NCBI RefSeq assembly: GCF_011927955.1
Contig: NZ_JAATJN010000001.1
Span: forward strand, 1,426,001 to 1,490,000
Reading direction: 5' to 3'
Length of the DNA stretch: 64,000 nt
Source: Brevibacterium marinum
GTDB taxonomy: Bacteria > Actinomycetota > Actinomycetes > Actinomycetales > Brevibacteriaceae
Shown here: piece by piece, positions 1 through 10,802 of the stretch
Layout of the letters: each line of letters starts with the position of its first letter
How positions within the stretch are numbered: position 1 is the first letter of the stretch
Position numbers and translations under genes: made by a program
The notes under the pieces: model-generated
What the model was told of the DNA's origin: nothing
Databases searched by the model: none
What the model saw: only the letters and a program-made list of their open reading frames with translations

Positions 1-15
1 TGGTCCATGCGGCCG

Positions 16-87
16 TCGGCAGTCATTCGATGTGCGCAGTCATAGAAATCTGCGAAGTCATTCGGACCTGTGCAGTCATTCGGACCT
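16..87. repeat. four imperfect 18-bp tandem units
   Basis: Four consecutive 18-base units lie at 16-33, 34-51, 52-69 and 70-87, built on a GCAGTCATTCGGACCT-like core. The last two are nearly identical. The array overlaps the 3' end of the SGNH hydrolase gene on the minus strand, whose stop codon is at 76-78. I see no terminator-like hairpin. It is probably a small minisatellite. Confidence 0.7.
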
Positions 88-873
88 GCGCACGCGGGTG
101 AGGTCGGGCAGCTTGGCGCCGAGCTTGTCGCCCGAGGACTGTCCGCGCAGACGACGACCGACCCAGGGGGCGAAGTGCTCCCGAGCCCATTTCGACTCCT
201 CGCTGACGACGTCCCTGATCGGACGGGTCGGACGAGCAGGCATCGCAAAGCCCTCGGCGGGCAGCGAATGTCCGCTCTCCAGCGTCGCCAGCGCCTGCCT
301 GGCGACGAGGTCATGCCCCGCGGGCGAGAGGTGGATCCTGTCGTCGGCCCACATGTCACCGGCGTAGAGCGGGCGCAGACCCCAGACATCGGTCATGTGG
401 CAGCCGTGACGCTGTGCGATCGACCACAGGTGGGCGTTGTAGATGCCCACGCGAGGACGCACCGCACGGATCAGCGGTGAGCTGATCTCCGTGTCGAATC
501 CGTTGCACATGAGCACCTCGATGCCGGCCTCCCGAAACGCGACGACGGCTCGTTCGAACTGACCGGCCAGGTCGTCGATGTCGGCCATCGGCCGCAGGCA
601 GTCATTGCCGCCGGCGCAGAAGCTGACCAGATCGGGTTTCATGGCGAGGGCTTTGGGCACCTGCTCGTCGACGATCGAGTCGAGGAGTCGACCGCGGATG
701 GCGAGGTTGGCGTACGCGAGATCGGGGCTGCCGACGGGGGAGTCGACGAGCATCTGCGCCAGACGATCGGCCCACCCTCGGTACCGATTGTCGACGCCGT
801 CCGGATCGGGATCCATCAGCCCCTCGCTGAAGGAATCGCCGATGGCCACATACGTACCGATGGTCTCGAGCAT
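76..873 (-). CDS. SGNH/GDSL-family hydrolase
   Basis: A 265-residue protein of the SGNH hydrolase superfamily, which are serine esterases or lipases. Near the N-terminus is block I, VAIGDSFSEGL, with the nucleophilic serine in GDS. Block III appears as GGND (FCAGGNDCL). The C-terminal catalytic pair is DDRIHLSPAGH, with Asp and His. I start it at the second Met because AAGGA precedes that codon at good spacing; an upstream ATG at 891 would add six residues. There is no signal peptide, so it is probably cytoplasmic. The substrate cannot be told. It is divergent from the amidohydrolase gene. Confidence 0.85.
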   Translation of the reverse strand: MLETIGTYVAIGDSFSEGLMDPDPDGVDNRYRGWADRLAQMLVDSPVGSPDLAYANLAIRGRLLDSIVDEQVPKALAMKPDLVSFCAGGNDCLRPMADIDDLAGQFERAVVAFREAGIEVLMCNGFDTEISSPLIRAVRPRVGIYNAHLWSIAQRHGCHMTDVWGLRPLYAGDMWADDRIHLSPAGHDLVARQALATLESGHSLPAEGFAMPARPTRPIRDVVSEESKWAREHFAPWVGRRLRGQSSGDKLGAKLPDLTRVRRSE

Positions 874-1039
874 CAGGGGTCCTTCTCTCATTGATTCTTC
901 GACTTCGCACTATACTGAATCGGTGTCGCCGGGTTGCCCCGCCCCCTGCCTCCCGATCGACCGACCCTGCCTCATGACCAGTGCTGATCGCCTGGCGTAG
1001 ACTCGTTTCAAGACGGTCCGCGTCCGTGAAGGCCACTGC

Positions 1040-2332
1040 ATGAGGAGCACAATGTATCGTTCGGTTCCGGTTCCCGAGATCTCCGATTTCGCCATCACCA
1101 ACGCTCGGATCCTGCCCATCGCGGACGCCGACGGCCGACGTGTCGGTCCGATCGAATCGGGCACGATCCTGGTCTCGAACGGGGCGATCGCCTCGGTGGC
1201 CGTAGGCGACGCGCCGGCGCAGAACCTGCCTGCCGGCACAGAAGTCATCGACGCCGGCCGACGCTGGGTGCTGCCCGGCTTCATCGAAGCCCACGGTCAC
1301 CTCGGCGTGCATGAGGACGGCGAAGGCTGGTCGGGCGACGACACGAACGAGATGACCGACCCCAACGGTGCCGGCGTGCGTGCCCTCGACGGCATCGACC
1401 CGACCGACCTCGGATTCAAGGACGCGCTGCGCGGAGGCGTCACCTCGGCGCTCATCAAACCCGGATCCGGCAATCCGATCGGCGGACGCACGGCCTTCAT
1501 CAAGACCTGGGGTCGGATCGTCGACGAGATGCTCGTGACGCAGGACCTGTCCGTGAAGTCCGCTCTGGGAGAGAACCCGAAGCGCGTCTACGGTGAGAAG
1601 AACGTGACTCCCTCGACGCGGATGGGAACCGCGAAGATCCTCCGCGACGCCTTCGTCGACGCCCGGAACTACCAGGCCAAGCGCGCCCACGCCGAAACCG
1701 AGGGCACCCCCTTCGAGCGCGACCTCGTGAACGAGACGATGGCGGACGTCCTCGACGGGAAGCTCGCCTTCGACCAGCACTGCCACCGAGCCGATGACAT
1801 CGCCACGGCCATCCGGCTGTCCGAGGAATTCGGCTACCGCTTGGTCGTCAACCACGGCACCGAAGGCCACAAGATCGCCGACTTCATCGCCGACAAGGGC
1901 ATCGACGTCATCCTCGGGCCGCTGATGACCAGCCGGTCGAAGGTCGAGCTGCGCGACCGCACCCTGGCGACCGCAGGCGCGCTGGCCAAGGCCGGCGTCC
2001 GTATCGCTCTGACCACCGACCACCCCGTCATCCCGATCAACTTCCTCATCCACGAAGCCTCCCTCGCCGTCAAGGAGGGCCTCGACCCCGTCGTCGCGCT
2101 CGAAGCGCTGACGATCAACCCCGCCGCGATCTTCGGCCTCGACGACCGTCTGGGATCACTCGCCCCCGGCCGCGACGCCGACCTCGTCATCTGGTCCGGC
2201 GACCCTCTCGACCTCAACTCCCGCGCCGACCAGGTGTTCGTCTCCGGCCGCAAGGTCTTCGAATTCGATGCCGAGACCGGATCCGCCGATGTCGCAGATC
2301 CGCACGGCCCGACTCTCATCAGTGAGCCGTGA
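1040..2332 (+). CDS. amidohydrolase (imidazolonepropionase-like)
   Basis: About 430 residues with the metal-dependent amidohydrolase fold. An N-terminal beta-sandwich part precedes the metal-binding motif HGHLGVH (in GFIEAHGHLGVH). Later candidate metal ligands are in DQHCHRADD and NHGTEGHK, and the catalytic Asp is in TTDHP. The C-terminal LGSLAPGRDADLVIWSGDPL is the usual end of this family. Such proteins hydrolyse cyclic amides or act as dipeptidases, and the substrate is not evident. ATG 1052 is an alternative start with GAGGAG just upstream. The stop overlaps the next start (GTGA), so the two genes are translationally coupled. Confidence 0.85.
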   Translation: MRSTMYRSVPVPEISDFAITNARILPIADADGRRVGPIESGTILVSNGAIASVAVGDAPAQNLPAGTEVIDAGRRWVLPGFIEAHGHLGVHEDGEGWSGDDTNEMTDPNGAGVRALDGIDPTDLGFKDALRGGVTSALIKPGSGNPIGGRTAFIKTWGRIVDEMLVTQDLSVKSALGENPKRVYGEKNVTPSTRMGTAKILRDAFVDARNYQAKRAHAETEGTPFERDLVNETMADVLDGKLAFDQHCHRADDIATAIRLSEEFGYRLVVNHGTEGHKIADFIADKGIDVILGPLMTSRSKVELRDRTLATAGALAKAGVRIALTTDHPVIPINFLIHEASLAVKEGLDPVVALEALTINPAAIFGLDDRLGSLAPGRDADLVIWSGDPLDLNSRADQVFVSGRKVFEFDAETGSADVADPHGPTLISEP

Positions 2333-4077
2333 CGGACGAGCGCACAGAAGAGGCCCCCACCGCCGAGGTGCCGGTCGACGCCCAGTCGTCGACCGGACCC
2401 GAGCACGGTGCGAATCAGGGTGAAACCGGCTCCAAAGCACTTCAGGAGCTGCTCGAGCTCTCCCGCCAGCAGCGCTCGCAGGAGCAGGCCGAGGCGCCGA
2501 CCGGAGAGCTGGAGCCGAAGGAGACGGGTCCGGCCGACGCGAGGGCGCCGAAGACGTCGACAGCCAAGTCGAAGCAGAGAGCAGAGCACAGGGGTGCCTC
2601 GCAGCGGATCGCCCAGCGTGTGGCCAGGCGCACCGTCGGCAGGCTCGTATCCGGGTCCGGCACCTCGGTCAACACTCAGCCCGTCCCCATCGTCACAGCC
2701 CTCAAAGGGTCCCCGTACAAGGCTCCTGTGCAGGCGAGCGAACCCGGTGAGGACGAGGCCCGGATGGTCCTCGACTTCGCCGCCGACATCGCCGCGATCA
2801 TGATGCGTGCAGGTGCGGGCACCTCCGACATCGAGGTCTCCGTCATCGCGGCCTGCGCTTCCTTCGGGCTGACCACTGCGCAGGTGGATCTGACCTCGAA
2901 CACGCTGACCGTGCACTATTCGACCTCTGACGGTCGCCTCATGACCGTGATGCGCGTCAACCGGGGCGAATCGATCCACTTCGCGAAGCTGGGCTCCGTG
3001 CACAAACTCGTCACCGAGCTGGTCGCGGGAAACATCGGATTCAACGATGCGCGGAGCCGTCTCGACGCCATCAGACACCAACGCAGACCTTACCGGGAAT
3101 GGTTCGTCACGGGAGCCTGGGGACTCATGGTCGGCAGCCTCGTCGTGCTGCTCGGCGGCGGAGCCATCGCCGCGGGCCTCGGTATCGTCATGTCGATCTT
3201 CATCAGCCAGGCCGGCAAGGTCATCGGCCGCACCACTCTGCCCAGCTTCTTCATCACGACCCTGCAGGCGGCGATCGCGACCCTGGTGGCGATGGTGGCG
3301 GGCAACTTCGGCATCATCGAGTCACCGCAGTACCTGGTGGCCGCCGGAATCGTCCTGCTGCTGCCGACACAGTCACTGTACTCATCCGTCCAGGACGCCC
3401 TGACGAACTTCCCACTCACCGCTGCCGGACGAATGGTGGGAGTGGTTCTCACCCTGGCCGGCATCGTCTCGGGGTTGGCCCTGGGTGTCGTCACAGGAGA
3501 GGCGATCGGTCTCGATCCGATCGAGGTCCTCGTGCCCAAGACCGGTGTGCACGTCCTCACTGCGATCGTGTCGTTGGTCGCCGCGGCCGTCGTCTCGATG
3601 GCCGGTGTCGTCGGCATGAAGTCGACGAGGCGATTCATCCTGCCGGCCGCTTTCGTCGGTCTCGCCTCCTACATCACCATGACCTCGCTGACGATCCTCT
3701 CCGTCGACAACGTCCTGGCCTGTCTGCTGGCCTCGACCGTGACCGGATTCCTGGCCCGTCCGCTGTCACTGCGATTCGGCGCGCCTGCCATCGTGCTCAT
3801 GATTCCCGCGATCTACACGCTGCTGCAGGGGCTGTCGATCTTCACCGCCGTCTACCAGATCGTCGCCGAATCTGAGACGACGTCCTTCGCAGTGGGGCTG
3901 TCCTCGCTGTTCTCAGCGATCCTGGCCAATGCCGCGCTGGCCGTCGGCGCGGTGCTCGGCAGCTACCTGGCCCGACCGCTGAAGAGCCTCAAGGCCGATG
4001 CGGTGGAGAAGACTGCCGAATCCGCGCGATCCTCGGATTCGACGATCACCATGGACACCGTCGAGCCGCGCGACTGA
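2329..4077 (+). CDS. threonine/serine exporter family protein (ThrE-like)
   Basis: 582 residues starting at a GTG that overlaps the previous stop. The first ~145 residues are charged and low in complexity. A soluble ThrE N-terminal domain follows (MVLDFAADIAAIMMRAGAGTSDIEVSVIAACASFGL). The C-terminal ~300 residues form about ten hydrophobic helices, as in ThrE/DUF1212 plus DUF3815 fused proteins. Characterised corynebacterial ThrE exports threonine and serine. The long acidic N-terminal tail is an addition to the core family. The coupling to an amidohydrolase is suggestive of peptide or amino-acid metabolism but is not proof. Confidence 0.85.
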   Translation: MTDERTEEAPTAEVPVDAQSSTGPEHGANQGETGSKALQELLELSRQQRSQEQAEAPTGELEPKETGPADARAPKTSTAKSKQRAEHRGASQRIAQRVARRTVGRLVSGSGTSVNTQPVPIVTALKGSPYKAPVQASEPGEDEARMVLDFAADIAAIMMRAGAGTSDIEVSVIAACASFGLTTAQVDLTSNTLTVHYSTSDGRLMTVMRVNRGESIHFAKLGSVHKLVTELVAGNIGFNDARSRLDAIRHQRRPYREWFVTGAWGLMVGSLVVLLGGGAIAAGLGIVMSIFISQAGKVIGRTTLPSFFITTLQAAIATLVAMVAGNFGIIESPQYLVAAGIVLLLPTQSLYSSVQDALTNFPLTAAGRMVGVVLTLAGIVSGLALGVVTGEAIGLDPIEVLVPKTGVHVLTAIVSLVAAAVVSMAGVVGMKSTRRFILPAAFVGLASYITMTSLTILSVDNVLACLLASTVTGFLARPLSLRFGAPAIVLMIPAIYTLLQGLSIFTAVYQIVAESETTSFAVGLSSLFSAILANAALAVGAVLGSYLARPLKSLKADAVEKTAESARSSDSTITMDTVEPRD

Positions 4078-4147
4078 GGGTCCGAGCCGCACGACTGAGC
4101 GTCGTTCGCGCAATCGAAGTGGGCGGCGTGGAATTCGTGCCTAGGGA

Positions 4148-4849
4148 TCACCCCTGGGGCGGGAGGCTCCAGTCGATGGGAGCCAGGCCCTTCTGCGCCA
4201 GCAGCTCATTGGTGCGTGAGAACGGTCGGGAGCCGAAGAATCCTCGGCTGGCCGACAGCGGCGAGGGGTGCGCGGACTCGATGATCGCGACCTCGGAGCG
4301 TCCCGACTGCAGCATCGGAGCCAGACTCCTCGCATCCCGACCCCAGAGGATCGCCACGAGCGGCCGGTCGCGGTCGACGAGGGCGGCGATCGCCCGTTCC
4401 GTGATCGCTTCCCAGCCGCGCTTGCGATGCGAGGCGGGCTCACCCGGAGCGACGGTCAGCACGCGGTTGAGCAGCATGACTCCCTGACGCGACCACGCCT
4501 GCAGGTCACCGTGGGCGGCGGGTTCGGTACCGAGATCGGAAGCAAGTTCCTTGTAGATGTTCGTCAGCGACCGGGGGAGCGGCCGGACATCGGGATCGAC
4601 GGCGAAGGACAATCCGATCGGATGCCCGGGCGTCGGATAGGGATCCTGGCCGACGATGAGCACCTTCACCTCGGCGAGGGGCTCCGCAAAGGCACGGAAC
4701 ACCTTGTCGCCGCTGGGCAGATAGCTCCGGTCGGCGGCGATCTCCTCGCGGAGGAAATCGCCCATGGCGTGGATGCGATCCTCCTGGTCGGCCAGTGCGG
4801 CGGCCCAGTCGTCGGACATGATTTCGGGCAGCGCAGCAGTGGAAGTCAT
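4148..4849 (-). CDS. ung: uracil-DNA glycosylase
   Basis: 233 residues, the normal length for family 1 UDG, which removes uracil from DNA to start base-excision repair. The catalytic motif [16 protein letters not shown] (Asp near residue 69) and the C-terminal [17 protein letters not shown] with its active-site His are both intact. The start at [10 protein letters not shown] matches family length; reading further upstream would add 44 unrelated residues. The gene converges on the ThrE-like exporter and diverges from the aldehyde dehydrogenase. Confidence 0.95.
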   Translation of the reverse strand: MTSTAALPEIMSDDWAAALADQEDRIHAMGDFLREEIAADRSYLPSGDKVFRAFAEPLAEVKVLIVGQDPYPTPGHPIGLSFAVDPDVRPLPRSLTNIYKELASDLGTEPAAHGDLQAWSRQGVMLLNRVLTVAPGEPASHRKRGWEAITERAIAALVDRDRPLVAILWGRDARSLAPMLQSGRSEVAIIESAHPSPLSASRGFFGSRPFSRTNELLAQKGLAPIDWSLPPQG

Positions 4850-5010
4850 GCCCGCGATTCTACCGCCGGACCTGAGCGGCGAATGTGTGCACACGATGCA
4901 GATCAGGTGTGCATCATCGCCTACCGTCCCACCATTCTTTTCGTACCCGGGCAGGAGATATGCTCGGTTGGAGGAGTTCATCGCAGAACTGAGTAGGTGA
5001 AAGGATCACA

Positions 5011-6477
5011 ATGTCGCAATTTCCCGAGGCCACGGACTGGAAGATGTTCATCGGCGGAGAATGGGTCGAAGCCGCCGACGGTGACAGGAAAGACGTCATC
5101 ACCCCCATCGATCGCAACGTCGTGATCGCGACTGTGGCCAATGGCAAGGAAGACGATGCCGATCGCGCCGTCAAGGCCGCTCGGAAGGCCTTCCCCGAAT
5201 GGGCCGCGCTGCCCTTCAAGGAACGTCAGAAGGCGCTCATCCGGTGTGCCGACGCGCTGGAAGCCGGTGCGGAGGAGCTCGCCCAGCTGACTGCGATCGA
5301 CACCGGAAACGCCATCCGCACCCAGGCCCGGCCCGAGACCGGCACCCTGGTCGACCTGTTCCGCTACATGGGCGGAGTCGCCGGGGAGGTCAAGGGCAGC
5401 ACTCTGCCCGCAGGCGACGGACAGCTGCAGTACACGAAGCGCGAGCCGCTGGGCGTCGTCGCGGGAATCCTGCCCTGGAACTCTCCGCTGATGATCGCCG
5501 CGTTCAAGACCCCCGCCGCGCTCGCCGCCGGCAACACCATCGTGCTCAAGTGTGCTGAGGATGCACCGCTGACCATCCTCAAGATGGCCGAGCTCATCGC
5601 CGACAACCTGCCCGCCGGTGTTCTCAACGTCGTCACGGGTAAGGGCTCGGTCATCGGTGAGGCCCTCAACGTCCACCCGGACGTCGACAAGGTCTCCTTC
5701 ACCGGTTCGACCAACGTCGGCCGTCACGTCGCCGAGTTGGCGGGCGGTCGTCTCGCGCATTCGTCGATGGAACTCGGCGGCAAGAGCCCCAACATCATCT
5801 TCCCAGACTCGAACGACGACGACACCCTCCAGCAGGTGCTGCTCTCGACCCGCTTCGCACGCCAGGGTCAGTCCTGCACGATGGGTTCGCGCCTGTTCCT
5901 GCACGAGGACATCTACGATGACTTCCTCGCCAAGCTCGTCGATGCGGTGTCGAAGATGAAGGTCGGAGACCCTCGCAATGAGGACTCCGACATCGGCTGC
6001 ATCATCAGCAAGAAGCAGTACGACCAGGTGGCCGACTACATCGAGATGGGCAAGGCGATGGACGGCGTCGAGGTCGCCTACGACGGCTCCGATTCCCTCG
6101 AGGTCGGCGAACCCGGCTTCTACCACGCACCCGTCATCTTCTCGAGGGCCCGGAACGAATGGCAGACGAGCCAGGAGGAGATCTTCGGGCCCGTGCTCTC
6201 CGTGATCCCGTGGAAAGACGTCGACGAGGTCGTCGACATGGCCAACGACAGCGAGTTCGGCCTCGCGGCATTCGTCTTCACGAAGAACGTCGATGCGGCG
6301 CTGACGATGGCCAACCGCATCGAATCCGGCTGGGTCCAGGTCAACCAGGGCGGCGGCCAGATGGCGGGCCAGTCCTACGGCGGCATGAAGACCTCGGGCT
6401 TCGGCCGCGAGGCATCGCTGGAGGGCATGCTCGAGGGCTTCACCCAGATCAAACAGGTCAACATCCGCATCCGCTGA
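5011..6477 (+). CDS. aldehyde dehydrogenase family protein
   Basis: 488 residues, full length for NAD(P)-dependent aldehyde dehydrogenases. Seen are the substrate-tunnel motif PWNSPL, the coenzyme region FTGSTNVGRHV, the general-base glutamate in MELGGKSPN and the catalytic cysteine in GQSCTMGSRLF, with EIFGPVLSV near the C-terminus. It oxidises an aldehyde to an acid in the cytoplasm. The substrate cannot be assigned; betaine-aldehyde or gamma-aminobutyraldehyde dehydrogenase-like enzymes are plausible. AAAGGATC precedes the ATG as ribosome binding site. It is a single gene followed by a hairpin. Confidence 0.9.
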   Translation: MSQFPEATDWKMFIGGEWVEAADGDRKDVITPIDRNVVIATVANGKEDDADRAVKAARKAFPEWAALPFKERQKALIRCADALEAGAEELAQLTAIDTGNAIRTQARPETGTLVDLFRYMGGVAGEVKGSTLPAGDGQLQYTKREPLGVVAGILPWNSPLMIAAFKTPAALAAGNTIVLKCAEDAPLTILKMAELIADNLPAGVLNVVTGKGSVIGEALNVHPDVDKVSFTGSTNVGRHVAELAGGRLAHSSMELGGKSPNIIFPDSNDDDTLQQVLLSTRFARQGQSCTMGSRLFLHEDIYDDFLAKLVDAVSKMKVGDPRNEDSDIGCIISKKQYDQVADYIEMGKAMDGVEVAYDGSDSLEVGEPGFYHAPVIFSRARNEWQTSQEEIFGPVLSVIPWKDVDEVVDMANDSEFGLAAFVFTKNVDAALTMANRIESGWVQVNQGGGQMAGQSYGGMKTSGFGREASLEGMLEGFTQIKQVNIRIR

Positions 6478-6525
6478 TCGTTCCCGCCCGGCCGACGGTC
6501 TCGATCCACTCGGCTGACGGTCCCG

Positions 6526-6578
6526 ACCCACCCTGCTGCGGGTGGCCACACATGTGAGTCACCTGCAGCAGGGTGGGT
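6526..6578. terminator. hairpin after aldehyde dehydrogenase
   Basis: A perfect 14-bp inverted repeat (ACCCACCCTGCTGC at 6526-6539, complement at 6565-6578) surrounds a 25-base loop that can itself pair. No T-run follows on the plus strand, so it is either an actinobacterial-style terminator or an unrelated hairpin. The rest of 6478-6763 shows only the leader of the DUF3263 gene. Confidence 0.55.
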
Positions 6579-6763
6579 CGTCCTGTTCGCCCGCCGACAG
6601 GCTGCCCAGGGCCTACCCCGGGCCGTCCCGTGGACCGCGGTCCACCCCTTAGCGGAGGGGGTGAAGGATGTGGTGCACCTCGCACGGCGCGCCGCGAATT
6701 TCGGTCCCGTCGTCCGGGAGATAAGATGGAAACAACGATTCATCTCGAAGGAGCACACCGTCT

Positions 6764-7030
6764 ATGCCGCAGAACCAAGAGGCCCCCGAACTGAGTGAGC
6801 TCGAGGAGTCCGTTCTGGAGTTCGAACGGCGGTGGTGGAAATACGGTGGAGCAAAGGACCACGCGATCCGGGAGCGATTCGACATGTCGGCGACCAGCTA
6901 CTTCCAGATCCTCAATTCCCTGCTCGACAACCCTGCCGCACTGGCCAGTGACCCCATGCTGGTCAAACGCCTGCGTCGCATCCGCACCACGCGGCAGAGT
7001 GAGCGGGCACAAGCCCGCGTCTCGAGGTAG
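6764..7030 (+). CDS. DUF3263 domain protein
   Basis: 88 residues matching the actinobacterial DUF3263 pattern: a helix ending in ERRWWKYGGAKDHAIRERF, then FDMSATSYFQILNSLLDNP, where the mature family places a helix-turn-helix-like segment, then a basic tail. The function is unknown; the shape suggests a small DNA-binding protein. It ends two bases before the LytR_C gene, so the pair is an operon, an arrangement common in actinobacteria. GAAGGAGCAC lies upstream of the ATG. Confidence 0.85.
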   Translation: MPQNQEAPELSELEESVLEFERRWWKYGGAKDHAIRERFDMSATSYFQILNSLLDNPAALASDPMLVKRLRRIRTTRQSERAQARVSR

Positions 7031-7032
7031 AC

Positions 7033-7599
7033 ATGACTGACGAATTCGACGAGATCGAAACCGGACGACGCAGCGGGGCCCACCGACAGGAGTCCGCGGC
7101 TCAGTCGAACGTCGGCGCCATCGCGCTGGTCATCATCCTCGCACTCGTCGCCGTGCTGCTCGTGGTCGCCGCGATCAACATCATCACGTCGTCGATGAAG
7201 AACCCGGAGTCAGACGTCGCCGAACCCGGCTCCGAGAAAACCGCCTCGGCGAGCCCCTCGCCCAGTGAGAGCGAAGTCAGCGTCGCGGATTCCTCGCTCG
7301 ACGTCGACGTCCTCAACGGTTCGGGCGTCTCCGGAGTCGCCCAGGAGTTCTCCGAGGCGGTGGAGAAGAAGGGGTGGAGCGTCGGCGAGGTCGGCAATTA
7401 CTCGACCGGACTGAGCGACTCGACCGTCTTCTACAAGGATGAGTCGGATGCCTCACAGGCAGAGATGGTGGCCGAAGCCCTCGGCGTCGACGCCACCGAG
7501 GCGTCGACGGACTTCGACGCCGACATCACCGTCGTCATCTGCTCGGACATCGCAGAGCGCGGGCCCGAGCCCAGCGATGGCGGATCGGGCGAGAACTGA
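7033..7599 (+). CDS. membrane-anchored LytR C-terminal domain protein
   Basis: 188 residues. A charged cytoplasmic N-terminus (1-30) is followed by one transmembrane helix (about 31-54, AIALVIILALVAVLLVVAAI), a Ser/Pro/Glu-rich linker, then a LytR_C domain starting DVDVLNGSGVSGVAQEF and ending ADITVVICSD. The domain faces outside and occurs alone or at the end of LCP wall-polymer ligases; its role is probably in the cell wall. It is coupled to the DUF3263 gene. It has no LCP catalytic domain, so it is not itself a ligase. Confidence 0.85.
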   Translation: MTDEFDEIETGRRSGAHRQESAAQSNVGAIALVIILALVAVLLVVAAINIITSSMKNPESDVAEPGSEKTASASPSPSESEVSVADSSLDVDVLNGSGVSGVAQEFSEAVEKKGWSVGEVGNYSTGLSDSTVFYKDESDASQAEMVAEALGVDATEASTDFDADITVVICSDIAERGPEPSDGGSGEN

Positions 7600-7946
7600 C
7601 CCGACCGGCGTTGCGAGCGATCCTCCGTGCACCCGCGGCTCCGATCGGACGGTGCTGCCGACATGGGACCGGTGCGGATGCGAACTCGTCCGAACAGCCA
7701 AGATAACGAATTGGTAACAGTGTTGAGCGCTCGAGGGACCAGTCCGGTGCTGGGGTAGAGTTGCATCAGCTAGGCAAGCACTGTCCTTGTGTTCTATTCG
7801 TGCTTCACCGAGATCATTCTCTAGAGGTCAATGAGAGAAATCGCGGGGTCGGTTGGGTTTTACTAGCTTCCGCTGTCTGCAGTGCGGCCGGATCGGCCGC
7901 AATCGGATGGTGGAATGTCAATGACACTGCACTGTATGGAGAAGTA
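7600..7946 (+). promoter_or_regulatory. long leader of the cold-shock gene
   Basis: 347 bases with no credible gene lie between the LytR_C gene and the cold-shock ATG. The stretch near 7680-7830 is relatively A/T-rich (GATAACGAATTGGTAACAG), unlike its surroundings, and probably holds the promoter. A long untranslated leader is usual for cspA-type mRNAs, whose translation is temperature dependent. I did not identify a specific fold. Confidence 0.4.
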
Positions 7947-8150
7947 ATGGCACAAGGTACCGTCAAATGGTTCAACGCCGAAAAGGGCTACGGATTCATC
8001 ACCCTGGAAGGCAACAACCAGGACGTGTTCGTTCACTGGAGCGCTATCCAGATGGACGGCTACCGCTCTCTCGAAGAGGGCCAGCAGGTTGAGTTCGAAG
8101 TGGGAGAAGGACAAAAGGGTCCTCAGGCGGAGTCCGTCACCCTCCTCTGA
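7947..8150 (+). CDS. cspA: cold-shock protein (CspA family)
   Basis: 67 residues, the standard size of a single cold-shock domain. RNP1 is KGYGFITL and RNP2 is DVFVHWSAI, with the start [11 protein letters not shown]. It is a nucleic-acid chaperone that melts RNA secondary structure in the cytoplasm. I place the start at the ATG after GGAGAAGTA; reading upstream would add residues with no resemblance to the family. A strong intrinsic terminator follows 74 bases downstream. Confidence 0.95.
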   Translation: MAQGTVKWFNAEKGYGFITLEGNNQDVFVHWSAIQMDGYRSLEEGQQVEFEVGEGQKGPQAESVTLL

Positions 8151-8223
8151 GGCTCACTGAAGCAAAGTCTTGAGATCCGCTTCGGCGGGAAACGGGTCGC
8201 GTGCCCGTCTCCTCCGAGCTGGG

Positions 8224-8256
8224 AAAGCGCCAGGCAGGCAACTGCTTGGCGCTTTT
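8224..8256 (+). terminator. intrinsic terminator after cspA
   Basis: A 14-bp stem (AAAGCGCCAGGCAG at 8224-8237 with CTGCTTGGCGCTTT at 8242-8255, one G-U pair) closes a GCAA tetraloop and runs into a short T-tract. It ends the cold-shock transcript. The rest of 8257-8638 is the groEL control region and holds no gene that I can see. Confidence 0.9.
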
Positions 8257-8455
8257 CAGTGCCCGGACCGGACGCGTCCGAGCGAGTTTTCCGGACCAGA
8301 CGTATCCGAGCGAGACCGGGGGCGGGGCTGCGGCCCGCAGTCCGGACCCGCGGCCCGACCTCGCCGCGCCCGGGTGCCCGGCAGTTTCGCGCTGGGCCGA
8401 ACCTGCGCCGATGCAGGGATCGGCCACGATCGTGAGTCTCGGAGAGTCGACAATA

Positions 8456-8482
8456 TTTGCACTCGCATGGGGAGAGTGCTAA
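8456..8482 (+). promoter_or_regulatory. CIRCE operator (HrcA site)
   Basis: TTTGCACTC, nine bases, then GAGTGCTAA. This matches the CIRCE consensus TTAGCACTC-N9-GAGTGCTAA at 17 of 18 arm positions. HrcA binds CIRCE and represses chaperone genes until heat shock. It lies about 155 bases upstream of the groEL start, so the groEL leader is long. Confidence 0.95.
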
Positions 8483-8632
8483 ATCTAGTACTGGTGAAAA
8501 CCTTGGGTTTCTCATCAATCGCCTCGAGAGCGTGGTTCATGTGTGGAATGGAACATGCGGACACACTCTCTGCCGTCGCGGGCGTTGGCGATTGCTCTGG
8601 AAGCCCACTCCACTCCATCAGGGAGGATCTAA

Positions 8633-10276
<1,644 letters not shown>

Positions 10277-10293
10277 TCAGCCCTTATCGCTCG

Positions 10294-10337
10294 AAGAGCC
10301 GTGGCGGTACCCGAAAGGGCGCCGTCACGGCTCTTTT
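10294..10337 (+). terminator. intrinsic terminator after groEL
   Basis: AAGAGCCGTG at 10294-10303 pairs with CACGGCTCTT at 10326-10335, with inner GCG/CGC pairing, and ends in TTTT. It ends 61 bases after the groEL stop. Confidence 0.85.
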
Positions 10338-10369
10338 CGATCCACCCGCCCTCCCGTAGCCTGGATGCC

Positions 10370-10753
10370 ATGAATTTCACCGGCACAGAGTCCTGCGGCA
10401 ACAGCCCGAAGAACGTGTTCGTCGCCCGTTTCGAAGAGAACCTGTTCAAGACCGACAAACCAGCCCTCGCCGAGGTGATTGCCGAGGACTGCGTCCTCCA
10501 GATCGTCGACAGCGGTGGAACTCAGACCACCACCGGCCGCGACCAGGTCGTCGAGGCGCTGCTGGGGCTGGCGGCTTCGAAGCCCGTCGCCGGTCACCTC
10601 GAAGCAGCCATCACCCATGGCAAAGCCGCGGCCGCGTGGGGCCAGTGGGAGTTCTCGAACGACGGTGAGGACGTCAGGCAGTTCTCGCACACGTTCTGGT
10701 TCCGGACCCACAAAGCCGAAGAGTTCGCCCAGATCCGCACGTTCCACGTCTGA
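10370..10753 (+). CDS. NTF2/SnoaL-like protein
   Basis: 127 residues with the look of a SnoaL/NTF2-like fold: an N-terminal helix region, then LAEVIAEDCVLQIVDSGG, TGRDQVVEALLGL, and beta strands ending HTFWFRTHKAEEFAQIRTFHV. Members are small cone-shaped barrels used as enzymes or binding modules; there is no clear active site here. I start it at the ATG after the groEL terminator because the upstream in-frame ATG lies within the terminator. It is followed by a convergent DUF1707 gene. Confidence 0.65.
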   Translation: MNFTGTESCGNSPKNVFVARFEENLFKTDKPALAEVIAEDCVLQIVDSGGTQTTTGRDQVVEALLGLAASKPVAGHLEAAITHGKAAAAWGQWEFSNDGEDVRQFSHTFWFRTHKAEEFAQIRTFHV

Positions 10754-10802
10754 CGCGACGAGGTCCACGTCTGACGCGACGACGAGTGACGCCTCGGCCA
10801 GC

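Noticed and set aside
16..87. CRISPR array
   Set aside because: The 18-bp units are contiguous without spacers and no cas gene is present; it is a tandem repeat.
602..2053. 483-codon open frame on the minus strand
   Set aside because: It is the antisense shadow of the amidohydrolase gene plus part of the SGNH gene; the sequence is His/Arg/Gly-biased with no family motifs. High-G+C DNA commonly opens such frames.
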